This document shows, piece by piece, positions 1-8,720 of a stretch of DNA of 64,000 nucleotides; position 1 is the first letter of the stretch, and each line of letters starts with the position of its first letter. The position numbers and the translations under genes are program-made. Under the pieces are notes generated by a model. It worked only from the letters and a program-made list of their open reading frames with translations, was not told where the DNA came from and ran no database searches. This stretch comes from Sphingomonas sp. Leaf21 (GTDB lineage: Bacteria > Pseudomonadota > Alphaproteobacteria > Sphingomonadales > Sphingomonadaceae). The stretch covers positions 106,804-170,803 of the forward strand of contig NZ_CAKASM010000006.1 of assembly GCF_916858675.1 (NCBI RefSeq), read 5' to 3'.

Positions 1-929
1 TGGCCGTCGAGGATGATCGCAAACGGCTTGCCGGTGTTTTCCTGCGTGATCCGCGCGAACTTGCGACCGCCCTGCGCGTCGAAGGTGATCGCCACCTGCG
101 GCGCGTTGGTCTGCTGGTCGAAGGTCTGCTGGGCGTCGATCAACTGGTCGCCCGAGATGATGACGGGCCGCTTGACCGCGATGAACGGCACGCCCAGCGG
201 GTTGCCGGGATAGGGCAGGACCTGGCTGCCGGCGGGGGCGTTGCCCTTGACCAGATCGGCCGGGTTCGCGGTCGTGTCGACCAGCTTGAACTCCAGCTTG
301 GCGGTCTTGCCGATCAGGTCCTTCAGCGCCTGCGGATTCTGGAGGCCGGGCACCTGCACCACGATGCGGTTGCTGCCCTGCTGGAGGATCGTCGGTTCCT
401 TGGTGCCGAGCGCGTCGATGCGGCGACGCACGACCTCGGTCGCGGTCTTCATCGCGGTGTCGACCGCCTGGGTCAGCCCCGCCTGGGTCGGCTTCAGCAC
501 GAAACGCGAGGTGTCGACGACCTGGATGTCCCATTCGCGCTGGCCGGTCATCCCCGCGCCGCCGCCGGTGATGGTCAGCAGCCGCTCGCGCGCCGCGTCC
601 ACCTGGGTCGGGTCGCGCAGCATGAAGCTGAGCTGGCCGTTCCGGACCGAGATGTCGCCGATATCGATGCGCGGATTGCCGCGCCGCATCTCGGCCGCGA
701 CCTGGTCGCGCATCGTCTCGAGCCGCGTATTGGCCAGGTCGGCGGTGTCCGCCTCGAGCAGCAGATAGCTGCCGCCCGCCAGGTCGAGGCCCTTGTTCAC
801 GCGGGGATGCGGGATCGCGCCCCAGCTATTGGTGACGCTTTCGGGCAGGAAGCTCGGGATCGCCAGCAGGCACAGGGCCGCCAGCAGCGCGACGATGGAA
901 GCGACCTTCCAGCGGGGAAAATCCAGCAT
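1..929 (-). CDS. secD: Protein translocase subunit SecD (N-terminal part, cut by window edge)
   Basis: SecD is the membrane component of the SecDF complex that assists late steps of Sec-dependent export using the proton gradient. The reading frame is open from the ATG at 929 down to base 1, giving about 309 N-terminal residues. A hydrophobic segment at residues 10-27 is the first membrane helix. It is followed by the family motif LDLAGG (48-53) and the long periplasmic P1 region, with family-like stretches such as VVRRRID and QGSNRIVVQVPG. The rest of the gene, including the remaining helices, lies outside the window. It starts 7 bases after the yajC stop, so the two form the usual yajC-secD operon. 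The family assignment is firm; completeness cannot be judged. Confidence 0.95.
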   Translation of the reverse strand, partial: MLDFPRWKVASIVALLAALCLLAIPSFLPESVTNSWGAIPHPRVNKGLDLAGGSYLLLEADTADLANTRLETMRDQVAAEMRRGNPRIDIGDISVRNGQLSFMLRDPTQVDAARERLLTITGGGAGMTGQREWDIQVVDTSRFVLKPTQAGLTQAVDTAMKTATEVVRRRIDALGTKEPTILQQGSNRIVVQVPGLQNPQALKDLIGKTAKLEFKLVDTTANPADLVKGNAPAGSQVLPYPGNPLGVPFIAVKRPVIISGDQLIDAQQTFDQQTNAPQVAITFDAQGGRKFARITQENTGKPFAIILDG

Positions 930-936
930 CGGGGGG

Positions 937-1272
937 TCAGTCGTTCGCGGGTTTGGCGGTCGGGTCGACCACGTCGGTCAGCGTCGCCTTGACCACGCGG
1001 ACGCGGACATTGGGGGCGATCTCGACCTCGACCAGGGCGTCCTCGACGCGGGTCACCTTGCCGACGATGCCGCCCGCCGTGGTGACCTGATCGTTCTTCT
1101 TGACCCCCTCGATCGACGCTTGCAGCGTCTTCATCCGGCGCTGCTGCGGGCGGATCATCAGGAAATAGAAGACGACGAACACGAGGAGCAGCGGCGCCAG
1201 GCTGAGGAACGAGGCGGCTCCGCTGGACGTGGCGGCCCCGGAAGCTGCCTGGGCGGTGAAGGGAATGAACAT
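937..1272 (-). CDS. yajC: Preprotein translocase subunit YajC
   Basis: YajC is a small single-helix inner-membrane protein that co-purifies with SecDF. The protein of 111 residues has a transmembrane helix at about 21-40 followed by the RPQQRR motif (41-46), the classical YajC signature, then a small soluble domain with GGIVGKV. Start: the frame is open further upstream to 1380, but the ATG at 1272 (MFIPFTAQ) gives the normal family N-terminus; the upstream part is not family-like. secD follows after 7 bases. Confidence 0.95.
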   Translation of the reverse strand: MFIPFTAQAASGAATSSGAASFLSLAPLLLVFVVFYFLMIRPQQRRMKTLQASIEGVKKNDQVTTAGGIVGKVTRVEDALVEVEIAPNVRVRVVKATLTDVVDPTAKPAND

Positions 1273-1464
1273 TCGGACCCGTCTATGCTGAATGGGCACG
1301 GGCACCGGTCGATCGACGTCGATCGACAAGCCCCCATGTCGGATAGCCTGCCCGCTACCATCGCAGGCGGACAGGCGCAATGGAGAGGGGGATGTGGGGT
1401 GCCGACTATCTGCACATCAAGGCTTGCATCCCCCGGAAATCCCGCCTAGAGGCCGCCGCTCGGT

Positions 1465-1541
1465 CGGGGCGTAGCGCAGCCTGGTAGCGCATCACACTGG
1501 GGGTGTGGGGGTCGCAGGTTCGAATCCTGTCGCCCCGACCA
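1465..1541 (+). tRNA. tRNA-Pro (anticodon GGG)
   Basis: A complete cloverleaf can be folded by eye. The acceptor CGGGGCG (1465-1471) pairs with CGCCCCG (1531-1537). The D arm is GCGC/GCGC. The anticodon stem TCACA/TGTGG carries loop CTGGGGG with anticodon GGG at its centre. The T arm GCAGG-TTCGAAT-CCTGT is canonical, and the CCA tail is encoded (1539-1541). A Rho-independent terminator follows at 1573. Confidence 0.97.
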
Positions 1542-1572
1542 ATCTTCTACCAACATCGGCGGATGACGGCGG

Positions 1573-1595
1573 AGCGGGCGAGAGCCCGCTTTTTT
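1573..1595 (+). terminator. Rho-independent terminator of tRNA-Pro
   Basis: Perfect 7-bp stem AGCGGGC (1573-1579) and GCCCGCT (1584-1590) with loop GAGA, followed by six T (1590-1595). It lies 31 bases after the tRNA. Confidence 0.9.
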
Positions 1596-1601
1596 CGTTT
1601 C

Positions 1602-1737
1602 GCGCATTCCTCCCTGCGCATAGCGCGGGGAGGGGGACCGCTCGCGTGAGCGAGTGGTGGTGGGGCATATGTCCCCGCCCCTCCACCACCGCTTCGCGGC
1701 GGTCCCCCTCCCCAAGCGAGCTTGGGGAGGAATGCGC
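1602..1737. repeat. GC-rich palindromic intergenic repeat (family A)
   Basis: A 136-bp composite palindrome fills the gap between the tRNA terminator and rlpA. The outer arms are a perfect 13-bp inverted repeat, GCGCATTCCTCCC (1602-1614) and its complement (1725-1737). Inner hairpins are formed by CCGCTCGCGTGAGCGAG and by CCACCGCTTCGCGGCGGT. The right arm touches the rlpA stop codon. A shorter relative lies at 53604-53659 and shares the order 'cccctccacc - hairpin - ggtccccctccccaagc - hairpin'. Confidence 0.8.
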
Positions 1738-2315
1738 TACCGCACCGTCATCCCGGCCGCCGCGACTTGCGACAGCAGGTTCGCCCGCACCGCGTCCGAT
1801 ACCGGCGGCAAAGGCCGCGCCGCCTTGCCGTGGCGCAGGCGTTCGCGGTCCTTCTCATCCGGCTCCACCCGGCGTACCCGCACGGCGGCCTTCCCTGCTG
1901 CGCGCAGGCCGAGCTGCTCGGCGGCGCCGCGCGACAGGTCGATGATTCGCGACGATCCCGCGAATGGCCCGCGATCGTTGACCCGGACGATGATCCGCCG
2001 CCCCGTGTCCAGCGCCGTCACCTCGACATAGCTGGGCAGCGGCAGGGTGGTGTGCGCCGCCGTCGCCCAGCCGGGACGGAAGCGTTCGCCATTGGCGGTG
2101 CGGTTCCCCGATTCGCCGCCATACCAGCTGGCATAGCCCAGCATGTCATAGGTCGCGTCCTCGGCGGGGACATAGGTGATGCCGCGCACCGTATAGGGGC
2201 GCCCGATCCGCACCGGCGTATCGCTCACCGGACGGTAGTTGCCGCCCGAACAGGCCGCGAGCATTGCCGCCGCCGCCGGGGTCCATCGGCGCATCGCTTT
2301 CCAAGTCATGCCCAC
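1737..2315 (-). CDS. rlpA: RlpA-family septal ring lipoprotein / lytic transglycosylase-like protein
   Basis: RlpA proteins are lipid-anchored, double-psi beta-barrel proteins; some cleave naked glycan strands at the septum. The 192-residue protein has a lipoprotein signal with lipobox LAAC (Cys22). The DPBB domain begins with GYASWYG (60-66) and includes NDRGPF (113-118) and IIDLSRGAA with Asp126, the conserved catalytic-region residues of the family. There is no SPOR domain at the C-terminus, so it is a short form. Met3 is an alternative start. It is read away from the cobalamin region and ends at the palindromic repeat. Confidence 0.88.
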   Translation of the reverse strand: MGMTWKAMRRWTPAAAAMLAACSGGNYRPVSDTPVRIGRPYTVRGITYVPAEDATYDMLGYASWYGGESGNRTANGERFRPGWATAAHTTLPLPSYVEVTALDTGRRIIVRVNDRGPFAGSSRIIDLSRGAAEQLGLRAAGKAAVRVRRVEPDEKDRERLRHGKAARPLPPVSDAVRANLLSQVAAAGMTVR

Positions 2316-2415
2316 CGATTAGGCCGCGCGTGGCCCGCGATAAAGCCGTTTGCGCGGCGATGGGCCGCATAGTATCCGGGAAGGCAGGGACGGCTTCCAG
2401 CCGGTCCCGCCAATC

Positions 2416-2592
2416 GCGCCGGTGCCCTTTCGGGGGCTTGAAACGGGAATGTGGTGCAAAACCACGGCTGTCCCTGCAACTGTAAGCGGTGAGCGAGCGA
2501 TGCTGGTCCGTCAGGGCCGCCACTGGAGATGATCCGGGAAGGCCGCATCGCCTTTGCTTCGACCCGCAAGCCAGGAGACCTGCCGGTGCGAG
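2416..2592 (+). promoter_or_regulatory. Cobalamin riboswitch 1 (upstream of the NiCoT permease)
   Basis: The conserved core GCAACTGTAAGCGG is at about 2477-2490. The B12 box GCCAGGAGACCTGCC lies at 2570-2584, close to the 3' end of the aptamer, and GAAACGGGAAT precedes the core. These are the diagnostic elements of the AdoCbl riboswitch. It lies about 180 bases before the permease start, on the same strand, so B12 probably represses the transporter. It is strikingly similar to riboswitch 2, including non-conserved stretches. Confidence 0.93.
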
Positions 2593-2773
2593 TCGCTCTT
2601 GCCGCGATCCAGGGGATGGTCATCGGCGGGATATAATGTATCATTCGAGCGACGTCACCAGGCCGATCCGAATCGGAGCCCCGCCCGGCGCGCGCCCGCC
2701 TCTGGCCGGGGTCACGACCGCCAGCGGAGGATCGGCGCTTGTCGCAACGGCGCCGGGGAAGGGCCATTTGCCC

Positions 2774-3832
2774 ATGTCCGAATTACCGTCAAGTGGAAGG
2801 CCGCTGAAACGCCGCGTCGTCGTGCTGATGGCCGCGCTGGTCGCGGTCAACGTCGCCATATGGGGCTGGGCACTCAGTGTCTTCGCGGGCAACAGCCTGA
2901 TGCTCGGCACCGCGCTGCTCGCCTATAGCCTGGGGCTTCGCCATGCGGTCGATGCCGATCACATCGCCGCCATCGACAATGTCACCCGCAAGCTGATGCA
3001 GGACGGCCAGCGGCCCATCGCGGTCGGGCTGTGGTTCGCGATCGGCCATTCCGCCATCGTCCTGATCGCGGCGACCACGGTAGCGCTCGCCGCCAGCACG
3101 CTCGCCGATTTCGAGGCCTTCGGACAGAGCGGCGGGACCATCGCCACCATCGTCTCGGCGAGTTTCCTGTTCGCCATCGCGGTGATGAACCTGATCATCC
3201 TGCGCGACGTCTGGACCCGCTTTCGCCGCGTCGCGCGTGGCGAGCCGATGGTGGAGGCGGATGCCGACATGCTCTTTTCGGGACAGGGGCCGTTGTCGCG
3301 GCTGTTCCACCCGCTGTTCCGGCTGATCCGGCGGAGCTGGCACATGGCACCGCTCGGTTTCCTGTTCGGCCTCGGCTTCGACACCGCGACCGAGGTGGCG
3401 ATCCTGGGTCTCTCGGGCTCCCATGCCGCCGATGGCGTGTCGCTGGCGACGATCCTCGTGTTCCCGGTGCTGTTCGCCGCCGGCATGGCGCTGATCGACA
3501 CCGCCGACGGGCTGGTGATGCTCGGGGCCTATGAGTGGGCATTCGTCCATCCGCTGCGCAAGCTCTACTATAACATGACGATCACGCTGGTGTCGGCGCT
3601 GGTCGCGCTGGTGATCGGCGGCATCCAGGCGACCGCGCTGCTGGCCGAGCGGTTCGGCTGGACGGCGGGGCCGTTCCGTTATGCGGGTGCGCTGTCGGAG
3701 CATTTCAACATATTGGGCTTCGCGATCGTGGGGCTGTTCGTCCTCTGCTGGGGCGCGAGTTTCCTGCTCTATCGCTGGCGTGGGTTCGCAGCGATGGAGG
3801 CGCGAATTGCCAAGCCCGGTGCGGCGGGATAA
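2774..3832 (+). CDS. NiCoT-family (HoxN/NixA) nickel/cobalt permease
   Basis: Secondary transporter that imports Co2+ or Ni2+ across the inner membrane; the B12 riboswitch upstream argues for cobalt as the physiological substrate. The 352-residue protein has several hydrophobic helices. It carries the family signature RHAVDADHI (56-64), GLWFAIGHSAIV (85-96) and LGFLFGLGFDTATE (194-207), all metal-selective motifs of NiCoT proteins. The open frame extends upstream into the riboswitch, but the ATG at 2774 has a GGGGAAGGG ribosome site and begins a normal N-terminus. A second riboswitch and cobW follow. Metal preference is inferred from context. Confidence 0.93.
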   Translation: MSELPSSGRPLKRRVVVLMAALVAVNVAIWGWALSVFAGNSLMLGTALLAYSLGLRHAVDADHIAAIDNVTRKLMQDGQRPIAVGLWFAIGHSAIVLIAATTVALAASTLADFEAFGQSGGTIATIVSASFLFAIAVMNLIILRDVWTRFRRVARGEPMVEADADMLFSGQGPLSRLFHPLFRLIRRSWHMAPLGFLFGLGFDTATEVAILGLSGSHAADGVSLATILVFPVLFAAGMALIDTADGLVMLGAYEWAFVHPLRKLYYNMTITLVSALVALVIGGIQATALLAERFGWTAGPFRYAGALSEHFNILGFAIVGLFVLCWGASFLLYRWRGFAAMEARIAKPGAAG

Positions 3833-3867
3833 ATGCCGCGCATCGGGGCCGAAAGTCCCCGGAGATC

Positions 3868-4043
3868 GCGCCGGTGCCCCTTGGGGCTTTGAAACGGGAA
3901 TGGGGTGCAAATCCCCGGCTGTCCCTGCAACTGTAAGCGGCGAGCGAGCGATGCTGGTGCTGTCGCAGGCACGGCCACTGGAGCAATCCGGGAAGGCGCA
4001 TCGCATCCGCTTTGACCCGCGAGCCAGGAGACCTGCCGGCGTC
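3868..4043 (+). promoter_or_regulatory. Cobalamin riboswitch 2 (upstream of cobW-cobN)
   Basis: Same elements as riboswitch 1: GAAACGGGAAT, the core GCAACTGTAAGCGG (about 3927-3940) and the B12 box CCAGGAGACCTGCC (about 4024-4037). It starts 35 bases after the permease stop. About 190 bases separate it from the cobW start, room for an expression platform. It probably controls the long plus-strand cob operon. Confidence 0.93.
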
Positions 4044-4234
4044 ATGGTCGCTCTTGCCTGGACCCAGGGGTTGGTCGGGGCACGGTTCTCCGTCGGAGAG
4101 CGACGAAGCCATGCGGCCGGGGCCGCATCGGTCGCCGGACAGCGGGGCGGACGCATGAGACAGCGCCCGTTCGTCACCGCCCCGGCGATTGGCCCCAAGC
4201 CGTTCTCGCTCGTCCGGCGCGTCGGAGAATTACT

Positions 4235-5272
4235 ATGCGTGACCTCAGCAAGGTCCCCGTCACCATCGTCACCGGCTTTCTGGGCGCGGGCAAGACCACG
4301 CTCATCAGCCATCTGATCCGCAACGCGGGCGGCCGTCGCCTGGCAGTAGTCGTCAACGAGTTCGGCACGCTGGGCGTCGATGGCGACATCCTCCAGTCCT
4401 GCGCCATCCCCGACTGCCCGGCGGAGAATATCGTCGAGCTGGCCAATGGCTGCATCTGCTGCACCGTCGCCGACGACTTCATCCCGACGGTGGAGAAGCT
4501 GCTGGCGATGGAGCCGCGCCCCGATCATATCCTGATCGAAACCTCCGGGCTGGCGCTGCCCAAGCCGCTCTTGAAGGCGTTCGACTGGCCCGCCATCCGT
4601 TCTCGCATCACCGTGGACGGCGTGGTCGCGCTCGCCGATGCGGAGGCGGTCGCGGCTGGCCGCTTCGCCCCCGATCTCGACGCGGTCGAGGCGCAGCGCG
4701 CCGCCGACCCCAGCCTCGACCATGAAACCCCGCTGTCGGAGGTGTTCGAGGACCAGTTGGCCTGCGCCGATATCGTCCTGCTGACCAAGGCGGACCTTGC
4801 CGGGCCGGAGGGTGTCGCCAAGGCGCGCGCGATCATCGCCGCCGAGGCGCCGCGTCCGCTGCCGATGGTCGAGGCGGTGGACGGCATCGTCTCGGCCGAG
4901 ATCGTGTTGGGGCTGGAGGCCGCCGCCGAGGACGACATCGCCGCGCGCCCCTCGCACCATGACGGCGCGGACGATCACGAGCATGACGATTTCGACAGCA
5001 TCTCGGTGATGCTGGGCGAGGTGGAGAGCCCCGAGGCGATCGCCACTCGCATCGTGACGCTGGCCGAGCAGCAGGATATCCTGCGCGTGAAGGGCTATGC
5101 CGCCGTCGCGGGCAAGCCGATGCGCCTGCTGGTCCAGGCGGTGGGGCGCCGGGTGCGCACCAGCTATGACCGTCCCTGGGGTGCGGGCGAGCCGCGCGGC
5201 ACGCAGCTGGTCGTCATCGCCGAGCATGACCGGATCGACCGCCCCGCCATCGAGGCCGTGCTGAAGGGCTGA
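4235..5272 (+). CDS. cobW: CobW, G3E-family metal-chaperone GTPase
   Basis: CobW is the GTPase thought to deliver Co2+ to the cobaltochelatase during aerobic B12 synthesis. The 345-residue protein has the P-loop GFLGAGKTT (14-22), the metal site NGCICC (71-76) of the C-x-C-C type, ETSGLA (102-107), a TKAD guanine-specificity motif, and a His/Asp-rich stretch before the CobW C-terminal domain near residue 245 that may bind metal. It is the first gene after riboswitch 2 and cobN follows after 4 bases, matching its proposed job of feeding cobalt to CobN. Confidence 0.96.
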   Translation: MRDLSKVPVTIVTGFLGAGKTTLISHLIRNAGGRRLAVVVNEFGTLGVDGDILQSCAIPDCPAENIVELANGCICCTVADDFIPTVEKLLAMEPRPDHILIETSGLALPKPLLKAFDWPAIRSRITVDGVVALADAEAVAAGRFAPDLDAVEAQRAADPSLDHETPLSEVFEDQLACADIVLLTKADLAGPEGVAKARAIIAAEAPRPLPMVEAVDGIVSAEIVLGLEAAAEDDIAARPSHHDGADDHEHDDFDSISVMLGEVESPEAIATRIVTLAEQQDILRVKGYAAVAGKPMRLLVQAVGRRVRTSYDRPWGAGEPRGTQLVVIAEHDRIDRPAIEAVLKG

Positions 5273-5276
5273 GCCG

Positions 5277-8200
5277 GTGCATCTCGTCTTTCGCGAGAGC
5301 CATGGGCTGGAGGAACAGGCGGTTCCGCAGGATCTGGGGCAGCGCCCCGGTGACGTGGTCGTGCTGTCCTTCTCCGACAGCGACCTGAGCGCCTTTGCGG
5401 CGGGCTGGCGGGCGGGGGGATTCCCCTGGTCGCTGCGGCTCGCCAACCTGGCGGCGCTGGTCCATCCCCTGTCGGTCGACACCTATGTCGAGCAGACCCT
5501 GGTGCACGCGAAGGCGATCCTGATCCGGTTGATCGGCGGGGCGGCCTATTGGGAATACGGCCTGCGCGAAGTGGAGCGGCTGGCGCGGGAGCGGGGGATC
5601 GCGCTGGCGGTGCTGGCGGCGGACGGGCGCGAGGATCGGCGGTTGATGGCGGCGTCGACGGTGGGGGAGGCGGTGGTGCGGCGGTTGACCGCGCTGTGCG
5701 ATGCGGGCGGGGCGGATGCGGCGGCTCTGGCTTTGCGCGAAATCGCGGCGTTGTCGTCTGTGGCTCTTGCCCCTCCCCAACCCCTCCCCCTGCCGGGAGA
5801 GGGGTTTTTGCGCGGAACGGTCGCCTCAAGCACGCCCCTCCCGCAGGCGAGTTGCAGGTCGGCCATGCCCCCGGCATGGCCTGAACGATGCGGGGCATCG
5901 TTCACCTGCAACTGGGATGGGGGAGGGCCGTCTCCCCAAGCTACTTCGCTTGCGGCCGTGCCCCTCCCCAACCCCTCCCCCTGCCGGGAGAGGGGCTTTA
6001 AGATAGCACCCGTTGGAGGCTGGTTCATGGGGGGTGTTGCCTGCCCTGCCACCGCCCTGCTTAACCCGACCCGTCCCCGCATCCTGCTAACCTTCTACCG
6101 CGCCTATCTCGCCGCCGCCGATCTGGAGCCGATCGCCGCCCTCCATGCCGCCCTGACCGAGCGCGGCTTCGACCCCGTCGCCCTTTTCGTCCCCTCGCTG
6201 AAAGCCGAAGGCGCAGGTCCGTGGATCGCGCGTTGGGTCAAGGCCCTGACCCCCGCCGCGATCGTCAACGCCACCGCCTTTTCCGCACGCGGCGAGGACG
6301 ACGCCACCCCGCTCGACGGAGCGGGCGTGCCGGTGTTCCAGGTCGCGCTCGCCACCAGTGACCGCGAGGGCTGGGAGGGTTCGGCGCGCGGCCTGTCGCC
6401 CGCCGACCTCGCCATGCATGTCGTCCTGCCCGAGATCGACGGCCGCCTCTTCGCGGGCGTGGTCAGCTTCAAGGAGCCCGGTGAGCGCGACCCCGATTTC
6501 GACATCGCCCTGCGCCTCCACCGCGCCGAGCCCGCCCGCATCACGGCGGTGGCGGACCGAGTGGCGGGCTGGACGAAGCTTGCCGCCACCCCGGCGGCGG
6601 AGCGGCGGCTGGCGATCTTGTTGTCCACCTATCCGGGCAAGGACTGGCAGGCGGCCCATGCGGTCGGGCTGGACGGCTTTGCCTCGACGGACGCCATCTT
6701 GAGCGATCTGCGCGATGCCGGTTACGATGTGGAGACGGGGGCGGATCTGCCCGCCGCGCTGCTCGCCAACCGGATCGCCTGGCCGGTGGCGGCCTATCGC
6801 GACGCGCTGGCTTCGCTCCCTGAGACCCTGCGCACGGACCTGTGCGAAAGCTGGGGCGCGATTGAGGACGACCCGCTGGTCGAGGGTGACGCCTTCCACT
6901 TCCCCGCCCTCGCTTTGGGCAAGGCGATCGTCGCGCTCCAGCCCGAACGTGGCCGTCGCGAGGTACGCGCGGAGGATTATCACGACCTCTCCCGCTGCCC
7001 GCGCCATTCCTATGTCGCCTTCTATCTCTGGCTTCGGGCGCAAGGCATCGACGCGCTGGTCCATGTCGGTGCGCATGGGACGCTGGAGTGGCTGCCCGGC
7101 AAGGCGGTCGCGCTGTCCGACGCCTGCTGGCCCGAGGCGCTGACCAAAGACTGGCCGGTCCTCTATCCCTTCATCGTCAACGATCCGGGCGAGGCGGCGC
7201 AGGCCAAGCGGCGGCTGGGCGCGGTGACGATCGGCCATGTCCCCCCGGCGCTGGTGCAGGCCGAGACGGGTGTGGGGCTGGGGCGGCTGGAGGCGTTGCT
7301 CGACGAATATGCCAATGCCGATGGCCTCGATCCCGCGCGTCGCGACCGGCTGCGCGGGTTGATCGCGGAAGAGGCGGACAGCGTGGGGCTGGGCGAGACT
7401 TTGGGGCTGGCCGGGGCTGACGATCCGCTGGCCCGCATCGACGCGTTCGTGTGCGACGTGAAGGACAGCCAGTTCGGCGAAGGGCTGCACGTCTTCGGGC
7501 GCGGCGAGCAGGGCGCGGCGGAACGCGCCGGGCTGCTCGCCGGGCTGGACGGCAGGCGCGTAGCGGCGGGGCCTTCGGGATCGCCCTATCGCGGTCGTGC
7601 CGATGTGCTGCCGATGGGCCGCAACCTCTACGCCATCGACCCGCGCGCGGTGCCGAGCCGGGCGGCGCAGGCCCAGGGCGTGAAGCTGGCCGAGGAACTG
7701 ATCCGCCGCCATATGCAGGAGGAGGGCGATCACCTGCGCACCCTGATCGTCGATCTCTGGGGTTCGGCGACGATGCGTACGGCGGGCGAGGAATTCGCCA
7801 TGGCGCTGCACCTGATCGGGGTCGAGCCGGTCTGGGACCATCGCTCCGAGCGGGTGACGGGGTTCGAGGTGATGCCGCTGATGCGCTTCGACCGACCGCG
7901 TGTCGATGTGACGTTGCGGGTATCGGGGCTGTTCCGCGATGCTTTTCCGCATCTGGTCGCCCTGTTCGGGCAGGCGGTGCGCGTGCTGGGTGCCCGCGAC
8001 GAAGAGCCGGAGTGGAATCCCTTCGTCGGTCAGGCGGCGCCGCGCGTCTATGGCCCGGCGCCCGGCCGCTACGGCATCGGGCTGGACCCGGAGGCGGGCT
8101 ATGACGAGGCGGCGCGGATCGAGGCGGGGCGGAGCTGGCTGGCCGCGTCGTCGACCGCGCTCGACGATGGCGACCGGCGCGATGCCGAGGGGATCGCGGC

Positions 8201-8720
8201 GCGGGTGGCGGGGGCGCAGGCTTTCGTCCATGTCCACGACCTGCCCGAGAGCGACCTGCTACTCGCGGCGGACTATGCCGCGCATCAGGCTGGGTTCGCG
8301 GCGGCGCGGGGGGCGCTGGGCGAGGGGACGGCCTCGCTCTATCATCTCGACACGCGCGATCCCGCCAGCCCCAAGGCCCGGACGCTGGCGGAGGAGATCG
8401 CCCGCACCGTCCATGCCCGCGCCGCCCACCCGCGCTGGGTGGCGGGGATGATGGCGCATGGCTTCCGGGGCGCGGCGGAGATTGCGGCGACGCTCGACCA
8501 TCTGGGCAGCTTTGCGCATCTCGCGGACGTGGTGCCCGCATCGCTGATCGACCTCTATTGGGATGCGACGCTGGCGCGCGATGAGGTGCGCGATTTCATG
8601 GCGCAGGCGAACCCGGCGGCGCTGGCGGCGATGGAGGCGCGGTTTGCGGCGCTTCATAAGGCAGGACTGTGGCGGACGCGGCGCAACTCGGTGCTGGCGA
8701 TTCTGGACGGGGCGGCATGA
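5277..8720 (+). CDS. cobN: Cobaltochelatase large subunit CobN, with an in-frame repeat insertion
   Basis: CobN is the large subunit of the ATP-dependent CobNST chelatase that inserts Co2+ into hydrogenobyrinic acid a,c-diamide. The start is GTG at 5277, 4 bases after cobW. Family blocks are clear: LANLAALVHPLSVDTYVEQT early, VHVGAHGTLEWLPGKAVALS, YPFIVNDPGEAAQAKRR, PYRGRADVLPMGRNLY and DVTLRVSGLFRDAFP. The 1147 residues are shorter than the usual 1250 or so because the segment before the PYRGRADVLP block is reduced. Residues of about 165-243 match no family sequence: they are translated from a palindromic repeat element (5769-6003) and are rich in Pro, Gly and Arg. The frame stays open through it, so the gene is probably functional. 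The small subunits are not in this window. cobG starts inside its stop codon. Confidence 0.95.
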   Translation: MHLVFRESHGLEEQAVPQDLGQRPGDVVVLSFSDSDLSAFAAGWRAGGFPWSLRLANLAALVHPLSVDTYVEQTLVHAKAILIRLIGGAAYWEYGLREVERLARERGIALAVLAADGREDRRLMAASTVGEAVVRRLTALCDAGGADAAALALREIAALSSVALAPPQPLPLPGEGFLRGTVASSTPLPQASCRSAMPPAWPERCGASFTCNWDGGGPSPQATSLAAVPLPNPSPCRERGFKIAPVGGWFMGGVACPATALLNPTRPRILLTFYRAYLAAADLEPIAALHAALTERGFDPVALFVPSLKAEGAGPWIARWVKALTPAAIVNATAFSARGEDDATPLDGAGVPVFQVALATSDREGWEGSARGLSPADLAMHVVLPEIDGRLFAGVVSFKEPGERDPDFDIALRLHRAEPARITAVADRVAGWTKLAATPAAERRLAILLSTYPGKDWQAAHAVGLDGFASTDAILSDLRDAGYDVETGADLPAALLANRIAWPVAAYRDALASLPETLRTDLCESWGAIEDDPLVEGDAFHFPALALGKAIVALQPERGRREVRAEDYHDLSRCPRHSYVAFYLWLRAQGIDALVHVGAHGTLEWLPGKAVALSDACWPEALTKDWPVLYPFIVNDPGEAAQAKRRLGAVTIGHVPPALVQAETGVGLGRLEALLDEYANADGLDPARRDRLRGLIAEEADSVGLGETLGLAGADDPLARIDAFVCDVKDSQFGEGLHVFGRGEQGAAERAGLLAGLDGRRVAAGPSGSPYRGRADVLPMGRNLYAIDPRAVPSRAAQAQGVKLAEELIRRHMQEEGDHLRTLIVDLWGSATMRTAGEEFAMALHLIGVEPVWDHRSERVTGFEVMPLMRFDRPRVDVTLRVSGLFRDAFPHLVALFGQAVRVLGARDEEPEWNPFVGQAAPRVYGPAPGRYGIGLDPEAGYDEAARIEAGRSWLAASSTALDDGDRRDAEGIAARVAGAQAFVHVHDLPESDLLLAADYAAHQAGFAAARGALGEGTASLYHLDTRDPASPKARTLAEEIARTVHARAAHPRWVAGMMAHGFRGAAEIAATLDHLGSFAHLADVVPASLIDLYWDATLARDEVRDFMAQANPAALAAMEARFAALHKAGLWRTRRNSVLAILDGAA
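5769..6000. repeat. Palindromic repeat element inserted in frame in cobN
   Basis: Two identical 36-bp direct repeats (5769-5804 and 5960-5995, beginning GCCCCTCCCCAACCCC) flank a cloverleaf-like palindrome. The outer stem is GTTGCAGGT (5851-5859) with ACCTGCAAC (5904-5912). It holds two hairpins, GGCCATGCC/GGCATGGCC (5861-5881) and TGAACGATGC/GCATCGTTCA (5882-5904). The direct repeats are offset by 191 bases and are therefore read in different frames. No stop is created. Confidence 0.85.

Noticed and set aside
1465..1541. tRNA-Pro as an integration site
   Set aside because: No integrase or duplicated tRNA end is found beside it; the following sequence is a terminator and a chromosomal repeat.
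6087..8237. Long open frame antisense to cobN
   Set aside because: Arg/Pro/His-rich, no family motif; high-GC codon bias leaves antisense frames open. cobN on the other strand is certain.
5277..8720. cobN as a pseudogene broken by a repeat
   Set aside because: The frame is open from the start to the stop, flanking blocks match the family, and the next gene is still coupled to its stop.
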